From Dechloromonas hortensis (GTDB lineage: Bacteria > Pseudomonadota > Gammaproteobacteria > Burkholderiales > Rhodocyclaceae), in the NCBI RefSeq assembly GCF_009469765.1, contig NZ_SSSQ01000005.1, forward strand, positions 184,149 through 248,148: DNA of 64,000 bases. The letters run 5' to 3'. Numbering within the stretch: the stretch's first letter is position 1; the number at the start of each line of letters is the position of its first letter. A model generated the notes under the pieces. It did no database searches and was not told the origin of the DNA. It worked only from the letters and a program-made list of their open reading frames with translations. Of the stretch, positions 17,182 to 24,446 are shown piece after piece. The translations under genes were made by a program, and so were the position numbers.

Positions 17182-18380
17182 GGCGGGGCCGGGAAAAAGA
17201 TGCTGACGGTCGTCCCGCCGTCGGGCTGGCTGTCGAGCGTGATCCGGCCGCTGTGGGCGAGCACGATGTTGCGCGCCGTACTGAGGCCGAGGCCGACGCC
17301 GGCACCGACCGGGCGCGTCGTGTAAAACGGCTCGAAGGCGCGTTCGAGTTGGGCCGGCTGCATGCCGATGCCGTCGTCGCGGATGCGGATGGCAATGCCG
17401 GCTTCGTTCGCCTCCGACGAGATCCTGATGCTGCCTGGTCGGCCGGCATCCTGGATGGCCTGCATGGCATTACGGATGACATTGAAAAACAGCTGGTTGA
17501 TGTGACCCGGCAGGCAGATCAGCCGGGGCAGCGGCAGCAGGTCGAGCTGGATGTTGATGCCGGCCGGCAACTGTTTTTCGACGATGCCGGCGGCTTGCTG
17601 CAGGCAGTCGTTGAGGTCGGTGAATTCCTCGCTGGCCCGGTCGACATTGGAGAAGGACTTGAGGTCGGCGACGATGCGGGCGATTCGCTCCAGCCCCTTG
17701 GCGCTTTCCTGCAGCAGGTCGACGCCGTCTTCCAGCACGAAGTCGAGATCCAGCGTTTGCCAGGCGGCGAGGTCCTCACCGAGCGCGGTCTTCAGTTCGC
17801 CGAGTTTCTCCAGGTATTTGGTGAACGTGGACAGGTTGCTGCGCACGAAGCCGAGCGGATTGTTGATTTCATGCGCCATGCCGGCCGCAAGTTGGCCGAC
17901 CGAGGCCAGTTTTTCCGCCTGGTAGAGCATCTGCTGGCGTTCTTCGAGGACGGCGACCTGATGCCGGACGCGTTCCTCCAGTTCTGCCGACAGCGCCTTG
18001 TAGCGGGCTTCCGATTCACTGAGCCGGGCGTGCTCGCGGCGCAGCGACTCGAAGTCTTCGGCGACGGCTTCGAGATGCAGGGTGGAGGCCATCCGGAAGC
18101 GGACCTGTGCCCGGAGCTGGATCTGCAGCAGATTGCGGGCCGCCGTCAGACGTCCGCTGTCGCTGGCGTGGCCGAGCAGATAGCCGATCGGCTCCAGTTC
18201 GAGAATCAAGGGCAGGCGCTGGGCGTCGGGCGGGGCGATGCCCCATAGGGTCTGGCCGGCGGCATCGCTTATCGCCAGTTCGCTAGCGAGCAGGGTGCGC
18301 AGGTTGGCGCCGAACTGTTCGAGCAGCGGGCCGTCGAGCAGTTCGCCCAGTTGCCATTCGCGGTCGAAGGCCTGGCTCAT
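17178..18380 (-). CDS. Sensor histidine kinase (cytoplasmic)
   Basis: A 400-residue kinase without membrane segments. The N-terminal 110 residues form an unrecognised sensor-like domain containing SELAISDAAGQTLWG. A coiled coil (about 115-155) leads to HisKA with GMAHEINNPLGF (His near 169) and HATPase_c with IRDDGIGM and GVGLGLSTARNI. It overlaps both neighbours by ATGA. Placed between the MglA-like GTPase and the REC-motor fusion, it is the obvious candidate to phosphorylate the fused receiver, but this is an inference. Confidence 0.85.
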   Translation of the reverse strand: MSQAFDREWQLGELLDGPLLEQFGANLRTLLASELAISDAAGQTLWGIAPPDAQRLPLILELEPIGYLLGHASDSGRLTAARNLLQIQLRAQVRFRMASTLHLEAVAEDFESLRREHARLSESEARYKALSAELEERVRHQVAVLEERQQMLYQAEKLASVGQLAAGMAHEINNPLGFVRSNLSTFTKYLEKLGELKTALGEDLAAWQTLDLDFVLEDGVDLLQESAKGLERIARIVADLKSFSNVDRASEEFTDLNDCLQQAAGIVEKQLPAGINIQLDLLPLPRLICLPGHINQLFFNVIRNAMQAIQDAGRPGSIRISSEANEAGIAIRIRDDGIGMQPAQLERAFEPFYTTRPVGAGVGLGLSTARNIVLAHSGRITLDSQPDGGTTVSIFFPAPP

Positions 18381-19024
18381 GCCGCTTGCCCCATGGCGCC
18401 GGCGACGAAGGCCGCTTCGTCCAGGCCGTGCTGGCTGGCCAGCGCGTATTCATCGGCAAAGCGCCGGTAGACCGAACGGAGCAGGGTGGCCAGGGTGGGC
18501 TCGACGCCAAATCCGGTCAGCGCAATTGAAAAGACCAGTGGCCACGGCGCCGACGCCCAGCGCTCGCGGACTTCGCTTTCCGGGGTTGCCGTGGGCAGAT
18601 CACACTTGTTGAACTGGACGACCAGCGGCAACTGGCTGAAATCGATGCCGACCCGGGCACAGTTGTCGGCCAGGCTCTGGAAGGATTCGCCGTTGTTGGT
18701 TTCCTGGGCGCGATCCGCATCGGCGACGAAGACGACGCCGTCGGCCCGCGACAGGACTGCCTTGCGGGTGCCGTCGTGGGCGACCTGGCCGGGGACGGTG
18801 AACAGCCGGAATTTGATCAAAAGCCCGGAGGGGGCGCGAAAGCCGAGCGGTAGCAGATCGAAGAACAAGGTACGGTCGTCCTTGGTCTCCATGGTCATGA
18901 CCTCGCCCTTCATTTCCGGCGCCAACTGGTCGTGCAGGCGCAGCAGATTGGTCGTCTTGCCGCTCTGCGCCGGCCCGTAATACACGAGCTTGAAGGTCAG
19001 GTGCCGCGGATCGCTTTCGGGCAT
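18377..19024 (-). CDS. MglA-type small Ras-like GTPase
   Basis: A 215-residue GTPase. The P-loop reads YYGPAQSGKTTNL near residues 15-27, matching the MglA pattern YYGPG-SGKTTNL. A switch II-like region FRLFTVPGQ and guanine-specificity motif FNKCDLP follow. MglA proteins set cell polarity and act on type IV pilus motors in Myxococcus and relatives. The C-terminal 30 residues extend beyond the G domain. No Roadblock/MglB partner is visible in the window. It lies 6 bases after the response-regulator gene and overlaps the kinase gene by 4 bases. A polarity switch for the REC-motor protein is an inference. Confidence 0.85.
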   Translation of the reverse strand: MPESDPRHLTFKLVYYGPAQSGKTTNLLRLHDQLAPEMKGEVMTMETKDDRTLFFDLLPLGFRAPSGLLIKFRLFTVPGQVAHDGTRKAVLSRADGVVFVADADRAQETNNGESFQSLADNCARVGIDFSQLPLVVQFNKCDLPTATPESEVRERWASAPWPLVFSIALTGFGVEPTLATLLRSVYRRFADEYALASQHGLDEAAFVAGAMGQAA

Positions 19025-19030
19025 CGCCGT

Positions 19031-19597
19031 TCAGCTTTTGTCGAGAAACTCGGGGTCGAGGACGACCGAGCCATCCGGTCCCCAATTGACTTCGGTGATG
19101 CCCGGCTCGATCTTTTCCAGTCGTTCGGCTTCCAGTTGTTCCGCCGTCGTGTCGCCCATTTCGAGGCGGACCAGATTGGCCAGTTGACGGTTTTCGAGCA
19201 GCAGTTCCCGGTGGGTGAGGGCCTGGCCGATGGCCGACATCAGCTCGTAGTCGTTCCACGGCTTACCGATGAAACGGTCGATGCCGACTTCGTTGACCGC
19301 TCGCGTCAGCGCATTGAGGTCGGCGTAGCCCGACAGGATCAGGCGTGCCGCATCGGGCTGGACGGCCTTGGCCGCCTTGAGAAACTCGACGCCGTCCATG
19401 CCCGGCATGCGGTAGTCGCTCATGAAGAGATCGAAATCTTCCCGCTGGGCGGCATCGAGCGCCGCTTGCGGTGAGCTGAAAGCCTGCACTTCGAGCGCGA
19501 AAGTCTTGTTGCCGTAGGTGCAGGGGGCCAGGCGCAGGACGCGTTGCAGGGATTTGAGGATGGATTCCTCATCATCGACGATCAGGATGCGACTCAT
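19031..19597 (-). CDS. Single-domain response regulator with C-terminal tail
   Basis: A 188-residue protein. The receiver (1-130) has ILIVDDEES, phosphoacceptor MSDYRMPGMDG, an SGYAD switch and GKPWNDYEL. A tail of about 50 residues follows, acidic and with no DNA-binding or enzymatic motif, so output is probably by protein contact. The ATG at 19597 is preceded by AGGAGGAAAA and overlaps the HD-GYP gene stop by 4 bases. It is followed directly by the MglA-like GTPase, suggesting a RomR-like adaptor role. That is an inference only. Confidence 0.85.
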   Translation of the reverse strand: MSRILIVDDEESILKSLQRVLRLAPCTYGNKTFALEVQAFSSPQAALDAAQREDFDLFMSDYRMPGMDGVEFLKAAKAVQPDAARLILSGYADLNALTRAVNEVGIDRFIGKPWNDYELMSAIGQALTHRELLLENRQLANLVRLEMGDTTAEQLEAERLEKIEPGITEVNWGPDGSVVLDPEFLDKS

Positions 19598-20910
19598 TTT
19601 TCCTCCTGGCGAATATAGAGCGTCAGCGTTTGTTGTTCGGTCTGTTCCATGCGGATCAGCTGCCCGATGATCTCGCCGGTCAGCGCGCTGCCCTTGGCGA
19701 GCAGCATGTAGCCGTCGCGGTGGGTCAGATCGCGGGTCAGTGTCATGCCCGGCTTCAGGTGCATGGTGCGCAGCGGCAGTTCGCTGATCGCCGGTTTTTG
19801 CGTTTCGGAAATCAGCTTGACGAAGGTGTCGACCGCGACCGGGTCGTAACGTTTGCCACGATTTTCGACCAGGAAGCTGAGCGCTTCGCTCGCCTTCAGC
19901 GGGCGCTGGACCAGCGTACCGATCTGCAGCGAGTCGTATTCGTTGACCACGCTGAGAATGCGGGCACCTTGGGGAATGGCGATGCCGGCCAGGCGGTCCG
20001 GGTAGCCGCTGCCGTCGTAGCATTCGTGGTGATGGCGGACGAGCAGCGCGGCGTCCTTGAATTTCTCGATGCCCATCAGGATGTTCTGGCCGATCACCGG
20101 GTGCTTCATGACCAGGGCGCGCTGCTCGCCGCTCAGCGTGTTGTAGGCCTTGCCGAGCAGTTCGTCGGGCAGGCCGAGCTTGCCGATGTCGTGCAGCAGG
20201 CCGGCCAGCATGATGTTCTGGACCTCGGCATCGGGCAGGCCCATGCGCTTGGCGACGCTGCGCGCCTGCTCGGCGACGCGCCGGCCATGGCCGGCGGTCA
20301 GGCTGCCGACCGGGCCGCTGCGCAGTTCGATGACCCCGGCAAAGACCTGGACGCTGGTCAGGAAGGCCTTTTTCAGTTCGCCGTGCGATTGCTCGACAAA
20401 ACTGAGGGCCTGGCGCAATTCGGCCGTGCGTTCGGCGACCTTCTGTTCCAGGCTGGCGTTGAGGGCTTTCAGCTCTTCGTTCTGGGCCTGGGTGAGGGCG
20501 GTCAGGCGCCGGTTTTCGCTTTCCAGGCGCTGCCGTGCGGTGGCCTCGCGGACGATGCTGACGATCTCATTGTCGTCCCACGGCTTGGCGACATAGCGAT
20601 AGATCTCGCCTTCGTTGATCGCGGCCACCGTCGAGGTGATGTCGGCGTAGCCGGTGAGCAGCACGCGCATGACCTGCGGCCAGCGGCTGCGGACCTGCTT
20701 GAGAAAGGTGGCGCCATCCATTTCCGGCATGCGCATGTCGGAGATGACCAGGTCGATCGTTTCCTTTTCGAGGATCTGCAGACCGGCGGCGCCGCTTTCG
20801 GCAATGAAGATGCGATAGCCGTGCGGCCGGAAAAGGCGGCGCAAGGCCGACAGGATGCCCGGTTCGTCATCGACGAAGAGCAGGGTGGGGGAGGCGACGG
20901 CCTCGCTCAT
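19594..20910 (-). CDS. RpfG-like response regulator with HD-GYP phosphodiesterase
   Basis: A 438-residue protein. The receiver (about 10-125) has FVDDEPG, ISDMRMPEMDG and AKPWDDNE. A coiled coil leads to an HD-GYP domain with LLHDIGKLGLPDELL near 245, MKHPVIGQNIL and HHHECYDGSGYPDRLAG, so all metal-binding and GYP residues are present. It should hydrolyse c-di-GMP under phosphorelay control. A C-terminal extension of about 90 residues has no recognised fold. It overlaps both neighbours by 4 bases. Confidence 0.92.
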   Translation of the reverse strand: MSEAVASPTLLFVDDEPGILSALRRLFRPHGYRIFIAESGAAGLQILEKETIDLVISDMRMPEMDGATFLKQVRSRWPQVMRVLLTGYADITSTVAAINEGEIYRYVAKPWDDNEIVSIVREATARQRLESENRRLTALTQAQNEELKALNASLEQKVAERTAELRQALSFVEQSHGELKKAFLTSVQVFAGVIELRSGPVGSLTAGHGRRVAEQARSVAKRMGLPDAEVQNIMLAGLLHDIGKLGLPDELLGKAYNTLSGEQRALVMKHPVIGQNILMGIEKFKDAALLVRHHHECYDGSGYPDRLAGIAIPQGARILSVVNEYDSLQIGTLVQRPLKASEALSFLVENRGKRYDPVAVDTFVKLISETQKPAISELPLRTMHLKPGMTLTRDLTHRDGYMLLAKGSALTGEIIGQLIRMEQTEQQTLTLYIRQEEK

Positions 20911-23900
20911 GATGAAATCTCCGAATCTTGTTTCTCAGGCGTCGGCTGCGGGCGCAAGGGGAGCAGCAGGCGGAAGGTGCTGCCGGCACCCGGCTGGCTC
21001 TCCACCTCGATGCGGCCTTGATGGCGCTCGACGATGCTGTACGACAGGGAAAGCCCGAGTCCCGTGCCCTTGCCGACCGGCTTGGTGGTGAAGAAGGGCT
21101 CGAAAATGCGGTTGAGGTGTTCCGGCGCAATGCCCTTGCCGGTGTCGATGAACTCGAGGCAGACCATGTCTTCGCCGTGCCGGCGGGTGCGGATGGTGAT
21201 GCTGCCCTCTTTTTCGATGGCGTGGCCGGCATTGACCAGCAGGTTCATGAAGACCTGGTTCAACTGCGAGATCAGGCAATAGACATGCGGAATGTCGCCG
21301 TATTCCTTGATCACCTTGCACTTGTACTTGAGCTCGTTCCAGACGATGTTCAGCGTCGAGTCGATACCCTGCTCGAGGTCGGCTTCCTGCCATTCCTGTT
21401 CGCCGACGCGCGAGAAGCTCTTCAGGTCCTGGACGATCTTGCGGACCCGCCCGAGGCCGTCCTTCGATTCGGCCAGCAAGCTGAAAATGTCCTGCTTGAC
21501 GAAGCCGTAGTCGCGTTCTTCCATCAGGCGATGGACACCGGCCAGTTGCTGCGCATCGACGCCGCCCGTATCGGCCAGCTTTTCGTAGGCGGCGATGATC
21601 GCCATCAGGTCGTGCAGGTAGCCGTCGAGGGTGCCGAGGTTGGAATGCACGAAGCCGATCGGGTTGTTCAGTTCGTGCGCCACGCCGGCGGCGAGCTGGC
21701 CGATCGAGGCCATCTTTTCCGATTGCAGCAATTGCTGCCCGGCATCTTCCAGCCGCTTGTTCAGTTTTTTCTGCTGCGCCAGCGTTTCGGCCAGCATCAG
21801 TTGCTGGGTCTTGCGCTCGGTGATGTCGGTCAGTACGCCATCGTAGAACTCGACCTGGCCGCTGACGTCACGCTGGACAATCGTGCGGTCGACCACCCAA
21901 ATCACCTTGTTTTCGGCGGTCAGCAGCCGGTATTCCTGCTCGTAGCCGGCCAGGCCGGCCGCCGTATTCCTGCTCACCTCGTCGACGACGCGGGCCAGGT
22001 CGTCGGGGTGAACCAGTTCGGCAAATTGCGGGCGCCCGGCTTTCAGGTCGTCGGCCGTGTAACCCCAGCGCCGGACGTTGTCCGAGACGAAGACCACCGG
22101 CCAGCCCTCGCTGGCCGCCCAGCGGAAGCAGATCACCGGACTGGCATTGACGACTTGCGTGGCCAGGCGCAGGGCGTTTTCGGAGCGTTGCCGGCGGACG
22201 ATGCGCCAGGTTTCGTTACCGATCAGTTGTACCGTCTCGATATCGAATTCCGAATAGTCGCTGCCCTTGTTGCCGACCCCGGTCACCATGCGGACCGCGC
22301 TGCCATCCATCACCGGGGCGCTGAGGAAGCGGTTGAGGACCGAGTGCCCCGCCGGCAGGCCGTGCTTGTCGGGGGCCGCGGCGTAATCGTTGATGACGAC
22401 CGCTTCTTTCCGGCGTGCCGCATCGGCCCACAGGCCTGCTTCGCTCAACGGGTAATGGTTGTTGAAGGTGGCATGGCAATATTTTTCGAGCGTGTTCTTC
22501 GACCAGGCAACGAGTTCGATGCTCTCGCCATCGTCATTGATGAAATGCATGAAAGCGATCGAGCTTTGCGTCAGTGCCTCGGCGCATTCCAGCGCGTACT
22601 GCATGAAGGCCTGCTCGGCCATTTCCTCGGCTTTTTTCGGCAACTCCAGCAAGACGGCAGAGCGCTTGACCTGCTGGGCCAGGTTGAGTTCCGCCAGATG
22701 GCGCGTCGTCACGTCGAGCGTGATGCCGCCGAGCCAGGGCGACTCCTTGTCGCGCGGGATGATGAATTTGGTGCTCTCGTAGTGTTGACCATTGAAGGCG
22801 AGTTCGGTCGTCTCGGTGGTGCCGGTGGCCAGGATGCGCCGGTCTTCGGCGACTATCGTCCGGCCGGCCTCGCCGGGGAATATCTCTTCCGGCCTGCGCC
22901 CGAGGAGGTCTTCGGTGCGCAGGCCGAGTGCGTTGACAAAGCGCTTGTTGGCAAACAGCGTACGCGATTCGGCATCCTTGACGTAAACCGCACCCGGCAG
23001 ATGGTCGATGAAGCCCTGCAGAGTCTGGACCAGTTGGTCGCGCGCCTGGTCGGCCAACACCCGGTCGGTGATGTCTTCGATAACCACGGCAAAACAGTCG
23101 AGTGTGCCATCCGGCTTGCGGATACCGCAGGCCGCGATATAGGCGTGCAGGATGCTGCCATCGCGGCGAATGAAGCGTTTCTCCAGCGTATAAGCGTCCG
23201 CCTGGCCCTTGATCACCGATTCGTATTGGATTTGGTTGAATTTCAGATCGTCCGGGTGGGTCATCTCGGCCCATGTCTTTTGCACCAGTTCGCTGGCTGA
23301 ATAGCCGAGGAGCCGGCACAAGGCAGGGTTGACCTCGATCCAGCGGCGGTCGAGCGAAGTCCGGGCGATGCCGACCATGGCATGGTCGAAGATGGTGCGA
23401 AAGCGTTTTTCCGCCTGGCGTTCGCGGGCCTGACTGCGCTGCAGGTAATAAATGGCGGCACCGAGCAGCAGCAACAGGAGAGCAGTGAATAGCCATTTTC
23501 CGTTGGCGGCCGGGTGGATCAGGGTTGCCAGTTGGTCATTGCTCAGATGCGAGACGACTAGCCAGCGATAATCCTCGCTCGCGACCCCGGCGCCGTTGCC
23601 GGCCGGATAGGGTTGCACGCTCTGGTAAGTCCACAGCCCATGCTCGTCGGCAAACTGTCCGTTCGCGGCCTGCAGGCGCTGCCAACTGCCCGGATAGCGG
23701 GCGGCCAGGCTGCGACTGGCATCGTTGAACATGAATCCCCACTCGTCGGCGGCATTGGGGGCATGCAGCCAGTAGCCGGCGCTGTTGAGCAGCGCGAGGT
23801 GCTTGCCGCTGGCCTCGCCGCTACTGACGAAGTGCTTGAGCAGCACATCGCCGAGGTAATTGAGGACGACGACGCCTTGCTTGTTGCCTTGCCGGTCGGC

Positions 23901-24446
23901 GACTGCTGTTGCGATGCGCAACATCGGCTTGAAGGGTTTTTCGATCTGGCCGTTGTCGACATTCAGATCGAGCGGCGAAAGATAGATCCGGCCGGCGTCG
24001 GCCTGCATCGCCTCGCGGAAGTAATAGCGATCGGCCTTGTTTTGCAGTTTGTCGGCGGGCACCAGCCGGCCCTGGCCATCCCGCAGATCGACCCGGATCA
24101 CTTCCTGGCCGGCCTGGTTGATCCAGCGGATCTGGTCGTAAACCTTTTTGGCGCCCGAAAGGTTGATGAAGCTGCTTTCCAGGCGGCGAATTTCAGCGGA
24201 GGCCGGATTGTTGGCCAGTTGCTGCAGCGTCAGGTCACCGGCGATATACGCGATGTCGCCGAGCACCCCGTCCATCTGGCGCAACAGCGTCGTCGCGGCT
24301 AGTCCGACATCGAGCGTTTCCTGGTGCTTGATCTTGTCGAGCCGGTGGTTCTCCTCGCTGTTGCTGTAGAACATGCCGACCAGCAGGATGGCCAGTGCGC
24401 CGGGAACGAACAGCCTGAGAAATGCGAAAAGCGGGCTACTGGTCAT
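20907..24446 (-). CDS. Membrane PAS-PAS-GAF-PAS sensor histidine kinase
   Basis: About 1179 residues. I start it at the ATG at 24446, which places the hydrophobic FAFLRLFVPGALAILLVGM helix at the N-terminus; the frame extends upstream. A periplasmic Cache-like region (about 30-310) is closed by a second helix near 315-335. Then come PAS (345-460), PAS (475-590), GAF-like (600-770, with VVINDYAAAPDKHG), PAS (775-890), HisKA with GVAHELNNPIGF (His near 924) and HATPase_c with GKGTGLGLSLSYSI. It detects an extracellular and probably also an intracellular cue. It overlaps the c-di-GMP gene by 11 bases and the HD-GYP gene by 4. Confidence 0.9.
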   Translation of the reverse strand: MTSSPLFAFLRLFVPGALAILLVGMFYSNSEENHRLDKIKHQETLDVGLAATTLLRQMDGVLGDIAYIAGDLTLQQLANNPASAEIRRLESSFINLSGAKKVYDQIRWINQAGQEVIRVDLRDGQGRLVPADKLQNKADRYYFREAMQADAGRIYLSPLDLNVDNGQIEKPFKPMLRIATAVADRQGNKQGVVVLNYLGDVLLKHFVSSGEASGKHLALLNSAGYWLHAPNAADEWGFMFNDASRSLAARYPGSWQRLQAANGQFADEHGLWTYQSVQPYPAGNGAGVASEDYRWLVVSHLSNDQLATLIHPAANGKWLFTALLLLLLGAAIYYLQRSQARERQAEKRFRTIFDHAMVGIARTSLDRRWIEVNPALCRLLGYSASELVQKTWAEMTHPDDLKFNQIQYESVIKGQADAYTLEKRFIRRDGSILHAYIAACGIRKPDGTLDCFAVVIEDITDRVLADQARDQLVQTLQGFIDHLPGAVYVKDAESRTLFANKRFVNALGLRTEDLLGRRPEEIFPGEAGRTIVAEDRRILATGTTETTELAFNGQHYESTKFIIPRDKESPWLGGITLDVTTRHLAELNLAQQVKRSAVLLELPKKAEEMAEQAFMQYALECAEALTQSSIAFMHFINDDGESIELVAWSKNTLEKYCHATFNNHYPLSEAGLWADAARRKEAVVINDYAAAPDKHGLPAGHSVLNRFLSAPVMDGSAVRMVTGVGNKGSDYSEFDIETVQLIGNETWRIVRRQRSENALRLATQVVNASPVICFRWAASEGWPVVFVSDNVRRWGYTADDLKAGRPQFAELVHPDDLARVVDEVSRNTAAGLAGYEQEYRLLTAENKVIWVVDRTIVQRDVSGQVEFYDGVLTDITERKTQQLMLAETLAQQKKLNKRLEDAGQQLLQSEKMASIGQLAAGVAHELNNPIGFVHSNLGTLDGYLHDLMAIIAAYEKLADTGGVDAQQLAGVHRLMEERDYGFVKQDIFSLLAESKDGLGRVRKIVQDLKSFSRVGEQEWQEADLEQGIDSTLNIVWNELKYKCKVIKEYGDIPHVYCLISQLNQVFMNLLVNAGHAIEKEGSITIRTRRHGEDMVCLEFIDTGKGIAPEHLNRIFEPFFTTKPVGKGTGLGLSLSYSIVERHQGRIEVESQPGAGSTFRLLLPLRPQPTPEKQDSEISS

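Noticed and set aside
14929..17325. 798-codon plus-strand frame opposite the REC-motor gene
   Set aside because: Same shadow effect; the minus strand carries all catalytic ATPase motifs.
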